The notes below the pieces were generated by a model. The model was not told the origin of the DNA and did no database searches. It worked only from the letters and a program-made list of their open reading frames with translations. The position numbers and the translations under genes were made by a program. From Sedimentisphaerales bacterium (lineage in GTDB: Bacteria; Planctomycetota; Phycisphaerae; Sedimentisphaerales; UBA12454), in the NCBI GenBank assembly GCA_016930635.1, contig JAFGGI010000031.1, positions 1-42,965 of the forward strand: DNA of 42,965 nt. Reading direction: 5' to 3'. Numbering within the stretch: the stretch's first letter is position 1; each line of letters opens with the position of its first letter. Positions 33,148 through 42,831 of this stretch are shown piece by piece.

Positions 33148-34922
33148 TATTCTTTCACATCCTGTAAACTCTGCAAATGTTCTATCAGTTTTGCTTTTAT
33201 CATATTGCCGCGAAGTTTGACCGGCTCACTTTCGCCGGGCAAAAGCAAAACTGTTACCGGTATGCTCGGTTCACCATAAATTTCTTTCAGCCCAATCGTT
33301 GCCGGCCAATCTAATTGCGTCGTATCAGCTTTTATTGCAATGACACCTTTATTTTTTATAAGTTCAGCAACTTCCTCTTTCGAATATACCGTCTTGTCCA
33401 GCACCTTACAGGAAAAACACCAGTCCGCCGTAAACTTAATAAGGACAGGCTTATTCATCTGCTTGGCAGATTCGATAACTCCTGTATCATATCCCTGCCA
33501 GTCGATAAGTTCTGTTTTCGGCCCGGCAAGCAGTACGAAACCAAAAACAACCGCTAACACAACTGCCGCCAATCTGACGGTTACTTTTTTTGCTTTAGGC
33601 GTACTGTATCCGACCCAGCCGCCCCACATCCATACACATACCGAAAGAACTACAGCATAATAAAGAACACTTATGATCCTCTCAGCCGGTGTAGCTTCGA
33701 GAAGTTTTATACCAATTCCAAGCAGGATAAACCCGGCAGCATATTTGAAATGTTCCATCCACTTACCGGGTTTCGGCATTTTTTCAAGTAAGCCCGGGAT
33801 TGAAGTCAGTACCACATAAGGCAAAGCCATACCAATACCGATAAGCAGTATCGTAACTGTCGCAATCACTATCGGCTGAGTCTGTGCCCAGATGAGTACG
33901 GAAGTAAGTAATGCAAAGCTGCAGGGCGTACTCAAAACCGCTGCCAAAAAACCCATGCTGACCGCACCGATTAAACCTGACTGCTGACCGCTTTGACTGC
34001 TGACTGATGAAGGCAGGCCAAAAGTAAACAACCCAAACATATATAATGCCAATACCACCATTAAAAGCGCCATGCCGGTAACAAATGCAGGATTTCTGAA
34101 CTGATCACCCCATTGAAAGATCATACCAAAGCCAAGTTTCAAGACTATACTGACTATAGCAAGGGCGACAAAGAAAAGTATAATTCCAACTGCAAAGGCA
34201 GTTCCAAAGGCAACGCTTTTTGCCCTGCTTTGCCCCGCCTGCTGAACAAGTCTGGTAACAATAATAGGTAGTATCGGCCAGACACAAGGCATAACATTGA
34301 GCAACAATCCCGCTAATACCGCCAATGGTAAAACAATATGTTTAGTTTGGTTAGCCCCCACCCCTGTGGTGGGGTTCTGGTTAGCCCCGCCAACACTTTG
34401 GCGGGGTTCTTTAAACACAGGCACATCCATCTTTGCCGCTTTTGATACTTCAATTTTTTTGCTCAGCTCATAATCGGCCTTGCTGCATAAATCCTTTGAG
34501 CAGGCAAGACCGCTTATAGCAACTTTAATTTCGCCGCTGCCGATTTCTGAACCAACAGTGAAAGGAATAAAAACACTGAAGTTTCCGCTGTAAACCCTAA
34601 CTTCTTTATTGGTAACTTTGTCAAAGTAAAGTGTCGGCTTCGGGAAAACCGGCTCGCCGAATGTCAACCCTGTCCCCGTCGGCCTTATCTTTAAGCTCAT
34701 ACCCTGCGGGGTTGTGTCTTTATCCGCATAGAAATGCCAGTCTTTTTCAAGGTCGAATTTTATCTGTACAGCACTGCTCGAACCAGGGGCAACCGGAGAG
34801 TGTTGAAAAAGAAGTTCTATTTCGGCAAAATCGCCTTTGATTTTCTCTGCTGCAAAAACAGATACACTAAACAGTCCTGCCGCTGCAGCAATAGCTAATA
34901 TTATCGAATACCTTCTTCGCAT
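33147..34922 (-). CDS. dsbD: DsbD-like thiol:disulfide interchange protein
   Basis: Carries reducing power across the inner membrane to periplasmic thiol enzymes. The 591 residues have a signal peptide (MRRRYSIILAIAAAAGLFSVSVFA), an N-terminal periplasmic domain with LACSKDLC, a linker, about eight membrane segments with redox cysteines in NVMPCVWPILP and STPCSFALL, and a C-terminal thioredoxin domain with WCFSC (cysteines near 502 and 505). The linker (EPRQSVGGANQ and NPTTGVGANQ) is encoded by two tandem palindromic units at 34349-34410. The gene follows ftsH by 23 nt and overlaps nth by one base. Confidence 0.92.
   Translation of the reverse strand: MRRRYSIILAIAAAAGLFSVSVFAAEKIKGDFAEIELLFQHSPVAPGSSSAVQIKFDLEKDWHFYADKDTTPQGMSLKIRPTGTGLTFGEPVFPKPTLYFDKVTNKEVRVYSGNFSVFIPFTVGSEIGSGEIKVAISGLACSKDLCSKADYELSKKIEVSKAAKMDVPVFKEPRQSVGGANQNPTTGVGANQTKHIVLPLAVLAGLLLNVMPCVWPILPIIVTRLVQQAGQSRAKSVAFGTAFAVGIILFFVALAIVSIVLKLGFGMIFQWGDQFRNPAFVTGMALLMVVLALYMFGLFTFGLPSSVSSQSGQQSGLIGAVSMGFLAAVLSTPCSFALLTSVLIWAQTQPIVIATVTILLIGIGMALPYVVLTSIPGLLEKMPKPGKWMEHFKYAAGFILLGIGIKLLEATPAERIISVLYYAVVLSVCVWMWGGWVGYSTPKAKKVTVRLAAVVLAVVFGFVLLAGPKTELIDWQGYDTGVIESAKQMNKPVLIKFTADWCFSCKVLDKTVYSKEEVAELIKNKGVIAIKADTTQLDWPATIGLKEIYGEPSIPVTVLLLPGESEPVKLRGNMIKAKLIEHLQSLQDVKE
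34349..34410. repeat. Two tandem palindromic units inside the dsbD linker
   Basis: Each unit has the form GGTTAGCCCC ... GGGGTTCT. Unit 1 (34349-34378) has a CCCCACC/GGTGGGG stem; unit 2 (34379-34410) has a CCCCGCCAA/TTGGCGGGG stem. They encode similar peptides between two folded domains. Confidence 0.75.
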
Positions 34923-34945
34923 TAGCCCCCTTTGAGAAAATTTAA

Positions 34946-36943
34946 TTAACTATTTTTGTTCTCTGAAGAATCCTCTACCTGCTGGGCAGGTTTTTCTTCA
35001 GTTTGCCGGTTCATCTTTTCCTGTTCAGCCCTGAGTAGATCGCCCACGGTCGGCTTATTTAATTCACCTCCATCGAGCAGTATTTTAACCTCAGAAGCAT
35101 CAAGCGTTTCATATTTCAACAGCGCCTGTGCGATAGCCTCAAGTTTATCACGATTATCTTCTATGACCTTTTTAGCAGAATTATAAGCCTCATCGATAAG
35201 TTTTTTAACTTCGATATCGATAACTTCTGCCGTTTTTTCGGAATAATCCTGTCCGCCTAATCCGAAATAATCCGGCTGCTGCGGGCTGTAATCTATCGGC
35301 CCCAACTCAGAGCTCATCCCCCACGTTTGAACCATTTCTCTCGCAAACGTAGTTGCCATTTTAATATCAGCCTGTGCTCCGCTTGATATATCATCACAGA
35401 AAAGCTCTTCAGCTATCCTGCCGCCGAAGCACACCTGCATTTCCGCCATACAATATTTTTTAGTATAAAAATTCCTGTCCTTCTCAGGCAGTGAAAAAGT
35501 CGCTCCGCCGTAAGGTCCTCTCGGAATAATACTGACCTTATGCAGCGGGTCGGCATCTTTAAGCAGCGACTGTACGAGAGTATGCCCCGCTTCATGATAA
35601 GCAGTATCCTTTCGTTCAGCCTCATCGACTTTTCTGCTGCGTTTCTTTCTGCCCCATCGAACCTTGTCTCTTGCCTCTTCGAGGTCCTCCATTTCGACAA
35701 AATCCTTGTTGCCCATTGTCGCAGCTATAGCAGCTTCATTTATTATCGCCTCAAGGTCTGCTCCACTGAACATCGGTGTTCCTCTTGCTAATCTTTCAAG
35801 ATTAACATCAGGTCCGGTCTTGACTTTCTTGGCGTGAATTTTGAGTATTTCTGTTCTGCCCTTGACATCCGGCAGAGGTATATACACCTGCCTGTCAAAT
35901 CTTCCGGGCCTGGTAAGTGCCTTATCAAGAATATCACCCCTGTTCGTAGCCGCCATCACAATGACCTGGTCATTCGTTTCAAAGCCGTCCATTTCAACAA
36001 GGATAGCATTTAAAGTCTGTTCTCTTTCATCATGTCCGCCGCTGACAAAACCGGGACCGCGCTTTTTGCCGATGGCATCAATTTCATCAAGGAAAATAAT
36101 GCATGGCGAATTTGCCTTGGCGTTTTTAAACAAATCCCGCACACGTGAAGCGCCGACACCGACGAACATCTCGACAAAATCACTGCCCGAAATACTGAAG
36201 AACGGCACATCAGCCTGACCTGCTATCGCTTTCGCCAGAAGAGTCTTGCCGCAGCCGGGCGGCCCGACAAGAAGTATTCCGCGAGGTATTCTGCCGCCGA
36301 TCTTCTGAAATTTTTTGGGGTGCTTTAAAAACTCGATAATTTCAGCTACTTCTTCTTTAGCTTCTTCAATACCTGCTACATCTGCGAAAGTTACCTTCTT
36401 ATGTCCCTTGTCCTGCATTTTGTGTTTGCTTTTGCCGAAACTCATCAGCATCCCGCCCGGACCGTTGCGGACGTTTCTGAAAAAGATAAAATAGAAAAAC
36501 GCAATCAACAGCAGCAACGGCAGCCAGCCTATAAGCAGTGTCCATATCTGGGGCTGAACAACTGTATATTTGATATTTGCCGCTTCAAGTTTCGCTGTTA
36601 TGTCCCGCATCATTTCCGGATGATAACCAACACTGAATGTCTTTAGAGTGCTTGGTGAACGCGACTCAAGACCGGCGGCATTAAACTTCCCGGTTATCTG
36701 CCGTTCTGAAATTTCAACACTTTCAATCTTTCCTTCGTCAATATATTTGTTGAACTCATCGTTGCTTATCTCATCCTGCTTCTGATATTTATCGAGAAAC
36801 ATTATAAGGACAAGACCGCCTATCAGTACAAGAAACCAGACAGGAATCCTTTTATTGCCTAAAGGCTGCTTGCCGCCTTTTGTCGGCTGTTTTTGTGTAT
36901 TTTTTTTGTTACCCTGGTCCATCCCGTTAGCCGTCCTTACCAT
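34946..36943 (-). CDS. ftsH: ATP-dependent zinc metalloprotease FtsH
   Basis: Membrane-anchored hexameric protease that degrades misfolded membrane and regulatory proteins. The 665 residues have a first membrane segment (about 33-50), a periplasmic domain, a second segment (about 134-155), the AAA module with Walker A GPPGCGKT (227-234), Walker B IIFLDEID and the arginine-finger region TRPGRFDR, then the zinc site HEAGH (450-454). The C-terminus ends in a polar Glu-rich tail. ATG 36943 overlaps the lptE stop. An internal ATG at 36922 with AGGA upstream is an alternative that removes seven residues. Confidence 0.96.
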   Translation of the reverse strand: MVRTANGMDQGNKKNTQKQPTKGGKQPLGNKRIPVWFLVLIGGLVLIMFLDKYQKQDEISNDEFNKYIDEGKIESVEISERQITGKFNAAGLESRSPSTLKTFSVGYHPEMMRDITAKLEAANIKYTVVQPQIWTLLIGWLPLLLLIAFFYFIFFRNVRNGPGGMLMSFGKSKHKMQDKGHKKVTFADVAGIEEAKEEVAEIIEFLKHPKKFQKIGGRIPRGILLVGPPGCGKTLLAKAIAGQADVPFFSISGSDFVEMFVGVGASRVRDLFKNAKANSPCIIFLDEIDAIGKKRGPGFVSGGHDEREQTLNAILVEMDGFETNDQVIVMAATNRGDILDKALTRPGRFDRQVYIPLPDVKGRTEILKIHAKKVKTGPDVNLERLARGTPMFSGADLEAIINEAAIAATMGNKDFVEMEDLEEARDKVRWGRKKRSRKVDEAERKDTAYHEAGHTLVQSLLKDADPLHKVSIIPRGPYGGATFSLPEKDRNFYTKKYCMAEMQVCFGGRIAEELFCDDISSGAQADIKMATTFAREMVQTWGMSSELGPIDYSPQQPDYFGLGGQDYSEKTAEVIDIEVKKLIDEAYNSAKKVIEDNRDKLEAIAQALLKYETLDASEVKILLDGGELNKPTVGDLLRAEQEKMNRQTEEKPAQQVEDSSENKNS

Positions 36944-37443
36944 CCCATTTGCATTTGTTCTACTATTCTCTCGGCGAGCTTATTAGCCGCAACTTTGGAA
37001 GCATAATCAAAGCTTTGTTCCTGAAACTCTGAATAACTCGCCGTCGCAGTAGCAGAAGAGTTCTCAAGCAAATATTCACCGGTATTAAGATTCTTCCAGC
37101 TAAATATCGCGGAAACCTCCGACTGGCTGGCCAGCGGCCTTGCTGTCTCTCGCTCAATCGTTAACGGCAAACCGCTTATAGCAGTTACCTTTCCGCTCAA
37201 TACCGTATCCGCCCTGCTCTTATCCGAAACTATTCTATATGGTGTATCCGTATCGATGCGTTTGGCGATCGCATCTGTCAGATCATACTCGATATCTCTG
37301 GTAAATGTTGCATTATCAAACATCTCGATGTAAATACTTTTTATATCCTGGGAATACAGAGATTCATCACTATAGCCTGCGCATCCTGCAAATGCCGTCA
37401 TCGCACAAACAGATATAAACAACACCGCTCTTTTTATTTCCAT
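36937..37443 (-). CDS. lptE: LptE-like lipopolysaccharide-assembly lipoprotein
   Basis: Outer-membrane lipoprotein that supports the LptD translocon in diderm bacteria. From ATG 37443 it has 168 residues: signal peptide, lipobox FAGC, then the typical small alpha/beta domain with SIYIEMFDNATFTRDIEYDLTDAIAKRI and later ATATASYSEF. A GTG nine bases upstream is possible; the ATG is favoured because GGGGTGG precedes it. Family sequence conservation is low, so the call rests on the lipobox, pattern and context. It overlaps the BamD-like gene (10 bp) and ftsH (7 bp). Confidence 0.75.
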   Translation of the reverse strand: MEIKRAVLFISVCAMTAFAGCAGYSDESLYSQDIKSIYIEMFDNATFTRDIEYDLTDAIAKRIDTDTPYRIVSDKSRADTVLSGKVTAISGLPLTIERETARPLASQSEVSAIFSWKNLNTGEYLLENSSATATASYSEFQEQSFDYASKVAANKLAERIVEQMQMGW

Positions 37444-38441
37444 AGCATCCACCCCTTAAGATCTAATTTTTTCTTCTCGGACGAATCCTGTTCTTTTATT
37501 TCCTGCTTTCCCTCAAGTTCATTCATCTTTTGTTCCGCCTGTCTGGCCGAAATACTGTCAGGCCAGGTCTTGATTACTTTTTCATAATACATCTTCGCAG
37601 CAGTATATTTACCCGTTTTAAAATAAAAGTTGCCGACAGTAAGGTCTTTTTCAGCCAGGTTTTCTTCTATATTATCCAGCGTTCGTGTAACGTCGAGCTC
37701 GTCAGCCACATCAGGATACCTTTTCTGATATTCACTGTAATAGCTCTTCGAGCTTTCCAGAACCTTCGAATCAAACTTTGGTCCATTATACGACTGCTCA
37801 AGAGTTCTCGCCATTCCAAACAGGGCTTCCTGCCCGGTTTGTCCTGTAGGCCATCTATTAGACACATCCGACCATGCTCGATAGGCTTCATAGTAATCGC
37901 CTCTTTTGGCCCTGCTGTTAGCAAGAGTCTTCAATGCACTCTTAGCCACCGGTGCATCGCCCGCCTTATCAGCAATTTTGTGCATTATAGTATCGCCTTC
38001 CTCATAAGCTCTGATCTTGATAACTTTCAGAGCCGTTATCTTCTGGCCGTACAGAAATGCCGTTGCGATCTGCTGCTGCCTTTCAAGTGCCGACTGATAA
38101 AACTTGCTCTGCGGAAATTTATCCGTGAATCTGTCATAAGCCTGTGCCGCCCTGACATAGTCCCGCTGTCCATAAAGCATTTCCGCTTTGACAAACGCGT
38201 CAAAATCATCACCCGCTATCTGAGGATAATCGGCCTGCAGTTCTTCATAAGCCTTTTTAGCCTTGGCTGTCTGGCCCGTTGAAATAAGTTGCTTTGCCTG
38301 GGCTACAGCCATCATAAAAGCAGACCCGCCTGCCTGGTCCACCTTTTGCCATTCTTCTCCGCCGGCCAGATGCCATGTTTCCGCCGATGCAATAACTGCC
38401 GACCATAAGACGATAACCAGAATAAATCCTTTTATTCGCAT
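37434..38441 (-). CDS. BamD-like tetratricopeptide protein without lipobox
   Basis: 335 residues from ATG 38441; GGGAG lies 9 nt upstream and the promoter lies before it. The signal peptide MRIKGFILVIVLWSAVIASA ends in an A-S-A cleavage site. No cysteine follows, so it is not a lipoprotein as BamD normally is. The rest is TPR-like helical hairpins (YEELQADYPQIAGDDF, AYDRFTDKFPQSKFYQSAL, YYSEYQKRYPDVADELD, YYEKVIKTWPDS), matching the outer-membrane assembly (BamD/YfiO) pattern. It ends in a charged tail. Its place directly before lptE supports an envelope-assembly role. Another periplasmic TPR scaffold is also possible. Confidence 0.75.
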   Translation of the reverse strand: MRIKGFILVIVLWSAVIASAETWHLAGGEEWQKVDQAGGSAFMMAVAQAKQLISTGQTAKAKKAYEELQADYPQIAGDDFDAFVKAEMLYGQRDYVRAAQAYDRFTDKFPQSKFYQSALERQQQIATAFLYGQKITALKVIKIRAYEEGDTIMHKIADKAGDAPVAKSALKTLANSRAKRGDYYEAYRAWSDVSNRWPTGQTGQEALFGMARTLEQSYNGPKFDSKVLESSKSYYSEYQKRYPDVADELDVTRTLDNIEENLAEKDLTVGNFYFKTGKYTAAKMYYEKVIKTWPDSISARQAEQKMNELEGKQEIKEQDSSEKKKLDLKGWMLWK

Positions 38442-38502
38442 AGACTTACACTCCCAATCTATACCCGATACCAAACTCTATGATATTTTCTGTCAGCTTG
38501 AC

Positions 38503-38531
38503 ATTATATACAAACAGGCCCCGGCTTGCAA
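38503..38531 (-). promoter_or_regulatory. Promoter of the bamD-like/lptE/ftsH operon
   Basis: On the - strand, TTGCAA (38526-38531), 17-nt spacer, TATAAT (38503-38508), with a perfect -10. It lies between the terminator of the foldase gene and the ATG at 38441. Confidence 0.75.
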
Positions 38532-38573
38532 AGGCCATTTAAGCGGGCAAAATAGCATTTTTTCAAAGCGCAC

Positions 38574-38609
38574 AAAAAAAGCCTCCGGAGCACAACTACT
38601 GCCGGAGGC
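38574..38609 (-). terminator. Intrinsic terminator of the foldase gene
   Basis: On the - strand, GCCTCCGG (38602-38609) pairs with CCGGAGGC (38581-38588) and is followed by seven T (A on +, 38574-38580). It ends transcription just after the gene at 38625. Confidence 0.85.
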
Positions 38610-38624
38610 ATAATTTGGGCAATA

Positions 38625-39758
38625 TTAATCCTTTTTTCGCTTTTTTCCCTCGGAATCTTTTTTCTTTTCATCTTTTGACGGATCCTGAGCTTCTTTGGGT
38701 AATGCTGCCGGCTTGACAGCAAGTCTGTCCGCCTCATCTGCATATTTAATATCAGCATCAGCTTTTATCTTATTGACATATTCCATAAAGAGCTCTTCTT
38801 TTTGCTTATTGGAAAGCATCTCCAGTATCTCGTCTTTAGCTTTATCGAAGCTCGTAGTCTCCGGTTTAACATGTTCGACAAGCTTTATAATATGGTATCC
38901 AAAATTGGTCTCAACAATATCACTAACCTGGCCGGGCTTAAGGGCGTAGGCTGCTTTTTCGAAAGGCGGCACAAAAGTTCCCTTTGGCTGCATTCCTAAA
39001 TCTCCGCCTTTTCTTCCGGAAGGACATTTGGAATACTGCTTTGCAAGTTCGTCAAAATCCTCTCCTTTTTTGATCCGGTCAAGCAGCTCCTGAATATAAT
39101 CTCTGGCCCTGGCTTTGGCCTGGTTGGGGTCGCCGGACTTGTCAGGCCTTATAAGAATATGTTTGGCATGGATCTTTTCAGGTGTGCGGAACTGCTCGAC
39201 ATTCTCATCATAATATGTCTTAGCCTGTTCGGCGGTAGGCTTTTGAGCATTTTTTGTTATTTCAATTTCGATAAGTTTATCGAACATAAGTTTCTGGCGC
39301 ATTTTCTCTTCATGCTCGCTGTAGCTGGTGCCATAGGCTTTCAAAAGCGCCTTGAATTCATCTACTGTCAGGTTCTGCTGAGCAACCTGTTTATTAATTT
39401 CCGCATCGATATCGGCCTGGTTTACATCCACGCCGCATTCCTTTTGCTTCTGCAATATAAGTTTTTCGACTATAAGCTGGTCGATAATATGTGTTCGCAT
39501 CTGATTGCGATACCTGTCTACCATACTCTCGGGGATTCTGCCGGCCATTTGCTTCATTTTAGCATCAACAACTGTATCTATATCTGATTCTTTAATTCCT
39601 TCGCCATTGACCGTTACCACGACAACGTCAGCTTTTGCGACTGAGTTCGCCTCGGCCGCGGTATTAGGCTCAGCAACAGGCAATTTAGACTCATCAGCAA
39701 ATGCTATAGCTGAGAACAAAATAATCAAAACCATCGGGATATTTATTATCCTCTTCAT
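38625..39758 (-). CDS. Parvulin-type peptidyl-prolyl isomerase (SurA/PrsA-like)
   Basis: Periplasmic foldase of 377 residues. A signal peptide (MKRIINIPMVLIILFSAIAFA) is followed by an N-terminal SurA-like helical chaperone region (VVVVTVNGEGIKESDID to about 190) and a parvulin domain with HAKHILIRP, GGDLGMQPKGTFVPPFEKAAY and FGYHIIKLVEHV. The C-terminus is a very basic Lys/Asp/Glu tail. ATG 39758 is chosen over TTG 39764; AAAGGG lies upstream. It is likely to escort outer-membrane proteins to the Bam machine, which fits the BamD-like gene downstream across a terminator. Confidence 0.88.
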   Translation of the reverse strand: MKRIINIPMVLIILFSAIAFADESKLPVAEPNTAAEANSVAKADVVVVTVNGEGIKESDIDTVVDAKMKQMAGRIPESMVDRYRNQMRTHIIDQLIVEKLILQKQKECGVDVNQADIDAEINKQVAQQNLTVDEFKALLKAYGTSYSEHEEKMRQKLMFDKLIEIEITKNAQKPTAEQAKTYYDENVEQFRTPEKIHAKHILIRPDKSGDPNQAKARARDYIQELLDRIKKGEDFDELAKQYSKCPSGRKGGDLGMQPKGTFVPPFEKAAYALKPGQVSDIVETNFGYHIIKLVEHVKPETTSFDKAKDEILEMLSNKQKEELFMEYVNKIKADADIKYADEADRLAVKPAALPKEAQDPSKDEKKKDSEGKKRKKD

Positions 39759-40095
39759 GACCAAAAACCCTTTCGATATAAGCCTTTATTTAAAGTTGTC
39801 CTGAACGGAACAGTATAATAACCCAACCGGCAAAATAAAAGGTAAATCCCGCACCTTTTTTTATTCTCTATTTTTCAAATATTCAGAAGGTGCGGGGTAA
39901 AAGCGGAATTAATTAAAGATAAATATCTCACCTTGACCCCGCACCTATTCACATTATTTAAAAAACAGAAAACTAATAGACAGGCTGGTTTACAGCCAAA
40001 AACCTGATTTAAAATAACACATTACAATAGGTGCGGCCTTGACAACACCATTTGGCTTGTTTAACATAAACGCTGAAAATTTGAAAGGAGGCAAA
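39759..40095. repeat. Intergenic region with alternating GGTGCGGG repeats
   Basis: No gene is seen between the divergent genes. CCCGCACCTT (39848-39857) and AAGGTGCGGG (39887-39896) form a 10-bp inverted repeat. CCGCACCTATT (39939-39949) and AATAGGTGCGG (40026-40036) form an 11-bp one. The same core appears twice near 2317-2417. The purC promoter begins directly after the last copy. Confidence 0.65.
40039..40067 (+). promoter_or_regulatory. Promoter of purC
   Basis: TTGACA (40039-40044), 17-nt spacer, TAACAT (40062-40067). A nearly identical -10 region recurs at 42855. Confidence 0.75.
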
Positions 40096-40995
40096 ATGGC
40101 GCATATTACATTACAAGCTCAAATCCCCGGAACCAACGCGAAACACGGCAAAGTTCGCGACATTTATGACCTGGATGATAAATTACTCATCGCCGCTTCT
40201 GACAGAATAAGTGCGTTTGATGTCATTATGGCCAGCGGGATTCCATATAAGGGTATTGTTCTTACGCAGATTTCAAAGTTCTGGTTCGACTTTTTTTCTG
40301 AGGATGTCGAAAGTCATCTTATAACTGATGATGTCAATAACTTTCCGAAACCTTTCTGTGACCATCCCGATCAACTGGCTGGCAGAGGTATGCTGGTGAA
40401 AAAAACAACGCCTTTGCCGGTCGAATGCGTCGTTCGCGGTTATCTTGCCGGCTCCGGATGGAAAGAATATAAACAGTCGCAGACTATCTGCGGGCACAAA
40501 CTTCCTGCCGGTCTCAAACAATGTGAAAAATTGAGCGAACCTATTTTCACACCTGCAACCAAGGAAGAACTCGGCGCACATGATGAAAATATCGACTTCG
40601 ACAGGTGCGTTGAGATTGTCGGCAAAGAAACATCAGAGTATATCCGTGACAAAAGCATAGAAATATTCAAAAAAGCCGGGGAATATGCCGTAACAAAAGG
40701 TATTATCCTGGCTGATACTAAATTCGAATGGGGTGTAGTCGATGATAAAATCATTTTAATCGATGAGGTGCTCACGCCGGATTCTTCCAGATTCTGGCCT
40801 GCGGATAAATACGCTCCTGGCAGAGACCAGGAAAGTTATGACAAGCAGTTTGTCAGGAATTATCTCGAGAGCATAAATTTTGATAAGTCCGGCGAAGGTA
40901 TAGTGCTTCCTGATGACATCACCCAGAAGACCAGTGAAAAATATATCGAGGCCTATGAACAGTTGACAGGCTGTAATTTCCCCTTTAGAGACTGA
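40096..40995 (+). CDS. purC: Phosphoribosylaminoimidazole-succinocarboxamide synthase
   Basis: ATP-dependent joining of CAIR with aspartate to give SAICAR in purine synthesis; purB at 13352 encodes the next step. From ATG 40096 it has 299 residues: HGKVRDIYDLDDKLLIAASD, SAFDVIMASGIPYKG, VECVVRGYLAGSGWKEY, FTPATKEELGAHDENI, LADTKFEWGV and DEVLTPDSSRFWP, the complete SAICAR synthetase signature set of the longer yeast-like branch. GAAAGGAGG lies 5 nt before the ATG. The upstream in-frame extension covers the promoter and is rejected. The membrane TPR gene starts 5 nt after the stop. Confidence 0.96.
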   Translation: MAHITLQAQIPGTNAKHGKVRDIYDLDDKLLIAASDRISAFDVIMASGIPYKGIVLTQISKFWFDFFSEDVESHLITDDVNNFPKPFCDHPDQLAGRGMLVKKTTPLPVECVVRGYLAGSGWKEYKQSQTICGHKLPAGLKQCEKLSEPIFTPATKEELGAHDENIDFDRCVEIVGKETSEYIRDKSIEIFKKAGEYAVTKGIILADTKFEWGVVDDKIILIDEVLTPDSSRFWPADKYAPGRDQESYDKQFVRNYLESINFDKSGEGIVLPDDITQKTSEKYIEAYEQLTGCNFPFRD

Positions 40996-41000
40996 AAAAA

Positions 41001-42782
41001 ATGGGTGAAAACTCTCACAGATACTACCCTTTAATAATCAGTATCTGTCTTATTATTGCAACGTTTGCGATATACTGGCCGGTTTACAGACATGATTTTG
41101 TCAGATATGACGACGGCACCTATGTAATCTACAATACAAATATACACTCAGGTCTGAATTTAAAAAGCATCCGCTGGGCATTTACCGCAGGATACGCAAG
41201 CAACTGGCACCCGCTGACATGGATATCACACACGGTCGATTACCAGCTCTTCAAAGACGCCCCCGGCGGACATCATATTGTAAACGTCTTATTCCATATC
41301 TTAAATACTATCCTGCTCTTTTATGTCCTTTGGAAAATGACCGATACAATATGGGCCAGCGCATTTGTCGCCGCTGCCTTTGCACTGCATCCGCTTCATG
41401 TCGAATCAGTCGCCTGGGTCGCTGAACGTAAAGACCTGCTTAGTACTTTCTTCTGGATACTGACAATGTGGGCGTACACCTGCTATGTCCGAAGTCTAAA
41501 ATTCAAATGGTATTTGCTGACGCTTCTGCTGTTCATACTGGGTCTTATGTCCAAGCCTATGCTTGTTACTGTTCCATTTGTTTTACTTCTGCTTGACTAC
41601 TGGCCTCTCGAACGGAAATTCTCTCAGCGGCTGCTGATCGAAAAGATTCCCTTACTTATCTGCTCGGCTGCTTCATGTGTGATAACTTTTATTTCCCAGC
41701 AGCGAGGCGGCGCAACAAGACTCATAGAATCTTTCAGCCTGACAACCAGAGTTGAAAACAGTATTGTATCTTACATAACTTATATTATGAAAATGTTCTG
41801 GCCGAGCCGATTGGCTGTTTTCTATCCGCATCCTGGCAATACTCTATCAACAATAAAGGTGGTTCTCTGTGCTTTATTACTCCTGCTGATCTCAATATAT
41901 TTTATTTATAAGATGCGAAGACACAGGTTTCTGGCAGTCGGCTGGCTGTGGTATCTCGGCACAATGGTACCTGTAATCGGCCTGGTCCAGGTCGGTGCAC
42001 AGGCTATGGCAGACAGATACACCTATATGACATTAACAGGTCTGTTTATTATCATTGCTTTCAGCGCAAAAGAATTTATTCCCAAATGGCGCAATAAAAA
42101 CATTGTCCTGGGCTCGCTGGCGGTCATAACGCTGACTGCTTCTACAGCAGCAGCAGCCCGGCAGGTCAGGCACTGGAAAAACGATTTGTCGCTATTCGGA
42201 CACGCAATACAGGTCACTGAAAATAATTATGTTATGATAGATAACTATGCAATCACTTTGATTACTCAAGGTCAATACGACCAGGCTGGGCGATACTTCA
42301 GCAAGTCGCTGTCAATCAAGCCGGATTCGCCCAATGTGCATAATAATCTCGGCAATCTCCTTATGAGGAACAATAGAATAAAAGAGGCAGAAGAACATTT
42401 CAGGCTGGCCATAAAATATAAACCGGATTTTAAAGAGGCATACTATAATTTATATACAGCATTGAGAGAACAGGGCCGATTTGAAGAAGCAGGCGGCTGC
42501 TGCGCACAGGCATTAAGCATCGATCCAAATTTTGTCAAAGCATACTTATGCCTTGCTATAATTTCCAATGACATGAAAAAATATGAACAAGCTATAGAAT
42601 ACAGCAATAAAGCTCTCGAAATCGAGCCGGCAAATATCTACGCTTACAACTGCCTCGGTATAGCGCTGGCCGGACTCGGAAGAACCGACGAAGCCATACA
42701 GGCATATCGTACAGCTTTACAAATTAACCCTGGCAATGCCGCCTCGAGCCGACTCCTCAAAAACGCTTTGGAAAATCGATAA
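41001..42782 (+). CDS. Membrane protein with glycosyltransferase-like (TMTC-type) domain and TPRs
   Basis: 593 residues. About ten membrane segments occupy residues 10-390, with the conserved first loop FVRYDDGTYV (Asp-Asp), NWHPLTWISH, HPLHVESVAWVAERKDLLS and LMSKPMLVTVPFVLLLLDYWPL. Five TPRs follow (about 405-590: YDQAGRYFSKSLSIKPDSP, NRIKEAEEHFRLAIKYKPDF and so on). This layout matches bacterial relatives of TMTC/PMT-like O-mannosyltransferases. Transfer of a lipid-linked sugar onto exported protein is a reasonable inference, but donor and acceptor are unknown. It is probably co-transcribed with purC. A second copy begins at 42906. Confidence 0.82.
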   Translation: MGENSHRYYPLIISICLIIATFAIYWPVYRHDFVRYDDGTYVIYNTNIHSGLNLKSIRWAFTAGYASNWHPLTWISHTVDYQLFKDAPGGHHIVNVLFHILNTILLFYVLWKMTDTIWASAFVAAAFALHPLHVESVAWVAERKDLLSTFFWILTMWAYTCYVRSLKFKWYLLTLLLFILGLMSKPMLVTVPFVLLLLDYWPLERKFSQRLLIEKIPLLICSAASCVITFISQQRGGATRLIESFSLTTRVENSIVSYITYIMKMFWPSRLAVFYPHPGNTLSTIKVVLCALLLLLISIYFIYKMRRHRFLAVGWLWYLGTMVPVIGLVQVGAQAMADRYTYMTLTGLFIIIAFSAKEFIPKWRNKNIVLGSLAVITLTASTAAAARQVRHWKNDLSLFGHAIQVTENNYVMIDNYAITLITQGQYDQAGRYFSKSLSIKPDSPNVHNNLGNLLMRNNRIKEAEEHFRLAIKYKPDFKEAYYNLYTALREQGRFEEAGGCCAQALSIDPNFVKAYLCLAIISNDMKKYEQAIEYSNKALEIEPANIYAYNCLGIALAGLGRTDEAIQAYRTALQINPGNAASSRLLKNALENR

Positions 42783-42831
42783 CAATCTTAGCGGAGCCAA
42801 AAAATTAGAATATAAACACCTTCACGTTACC

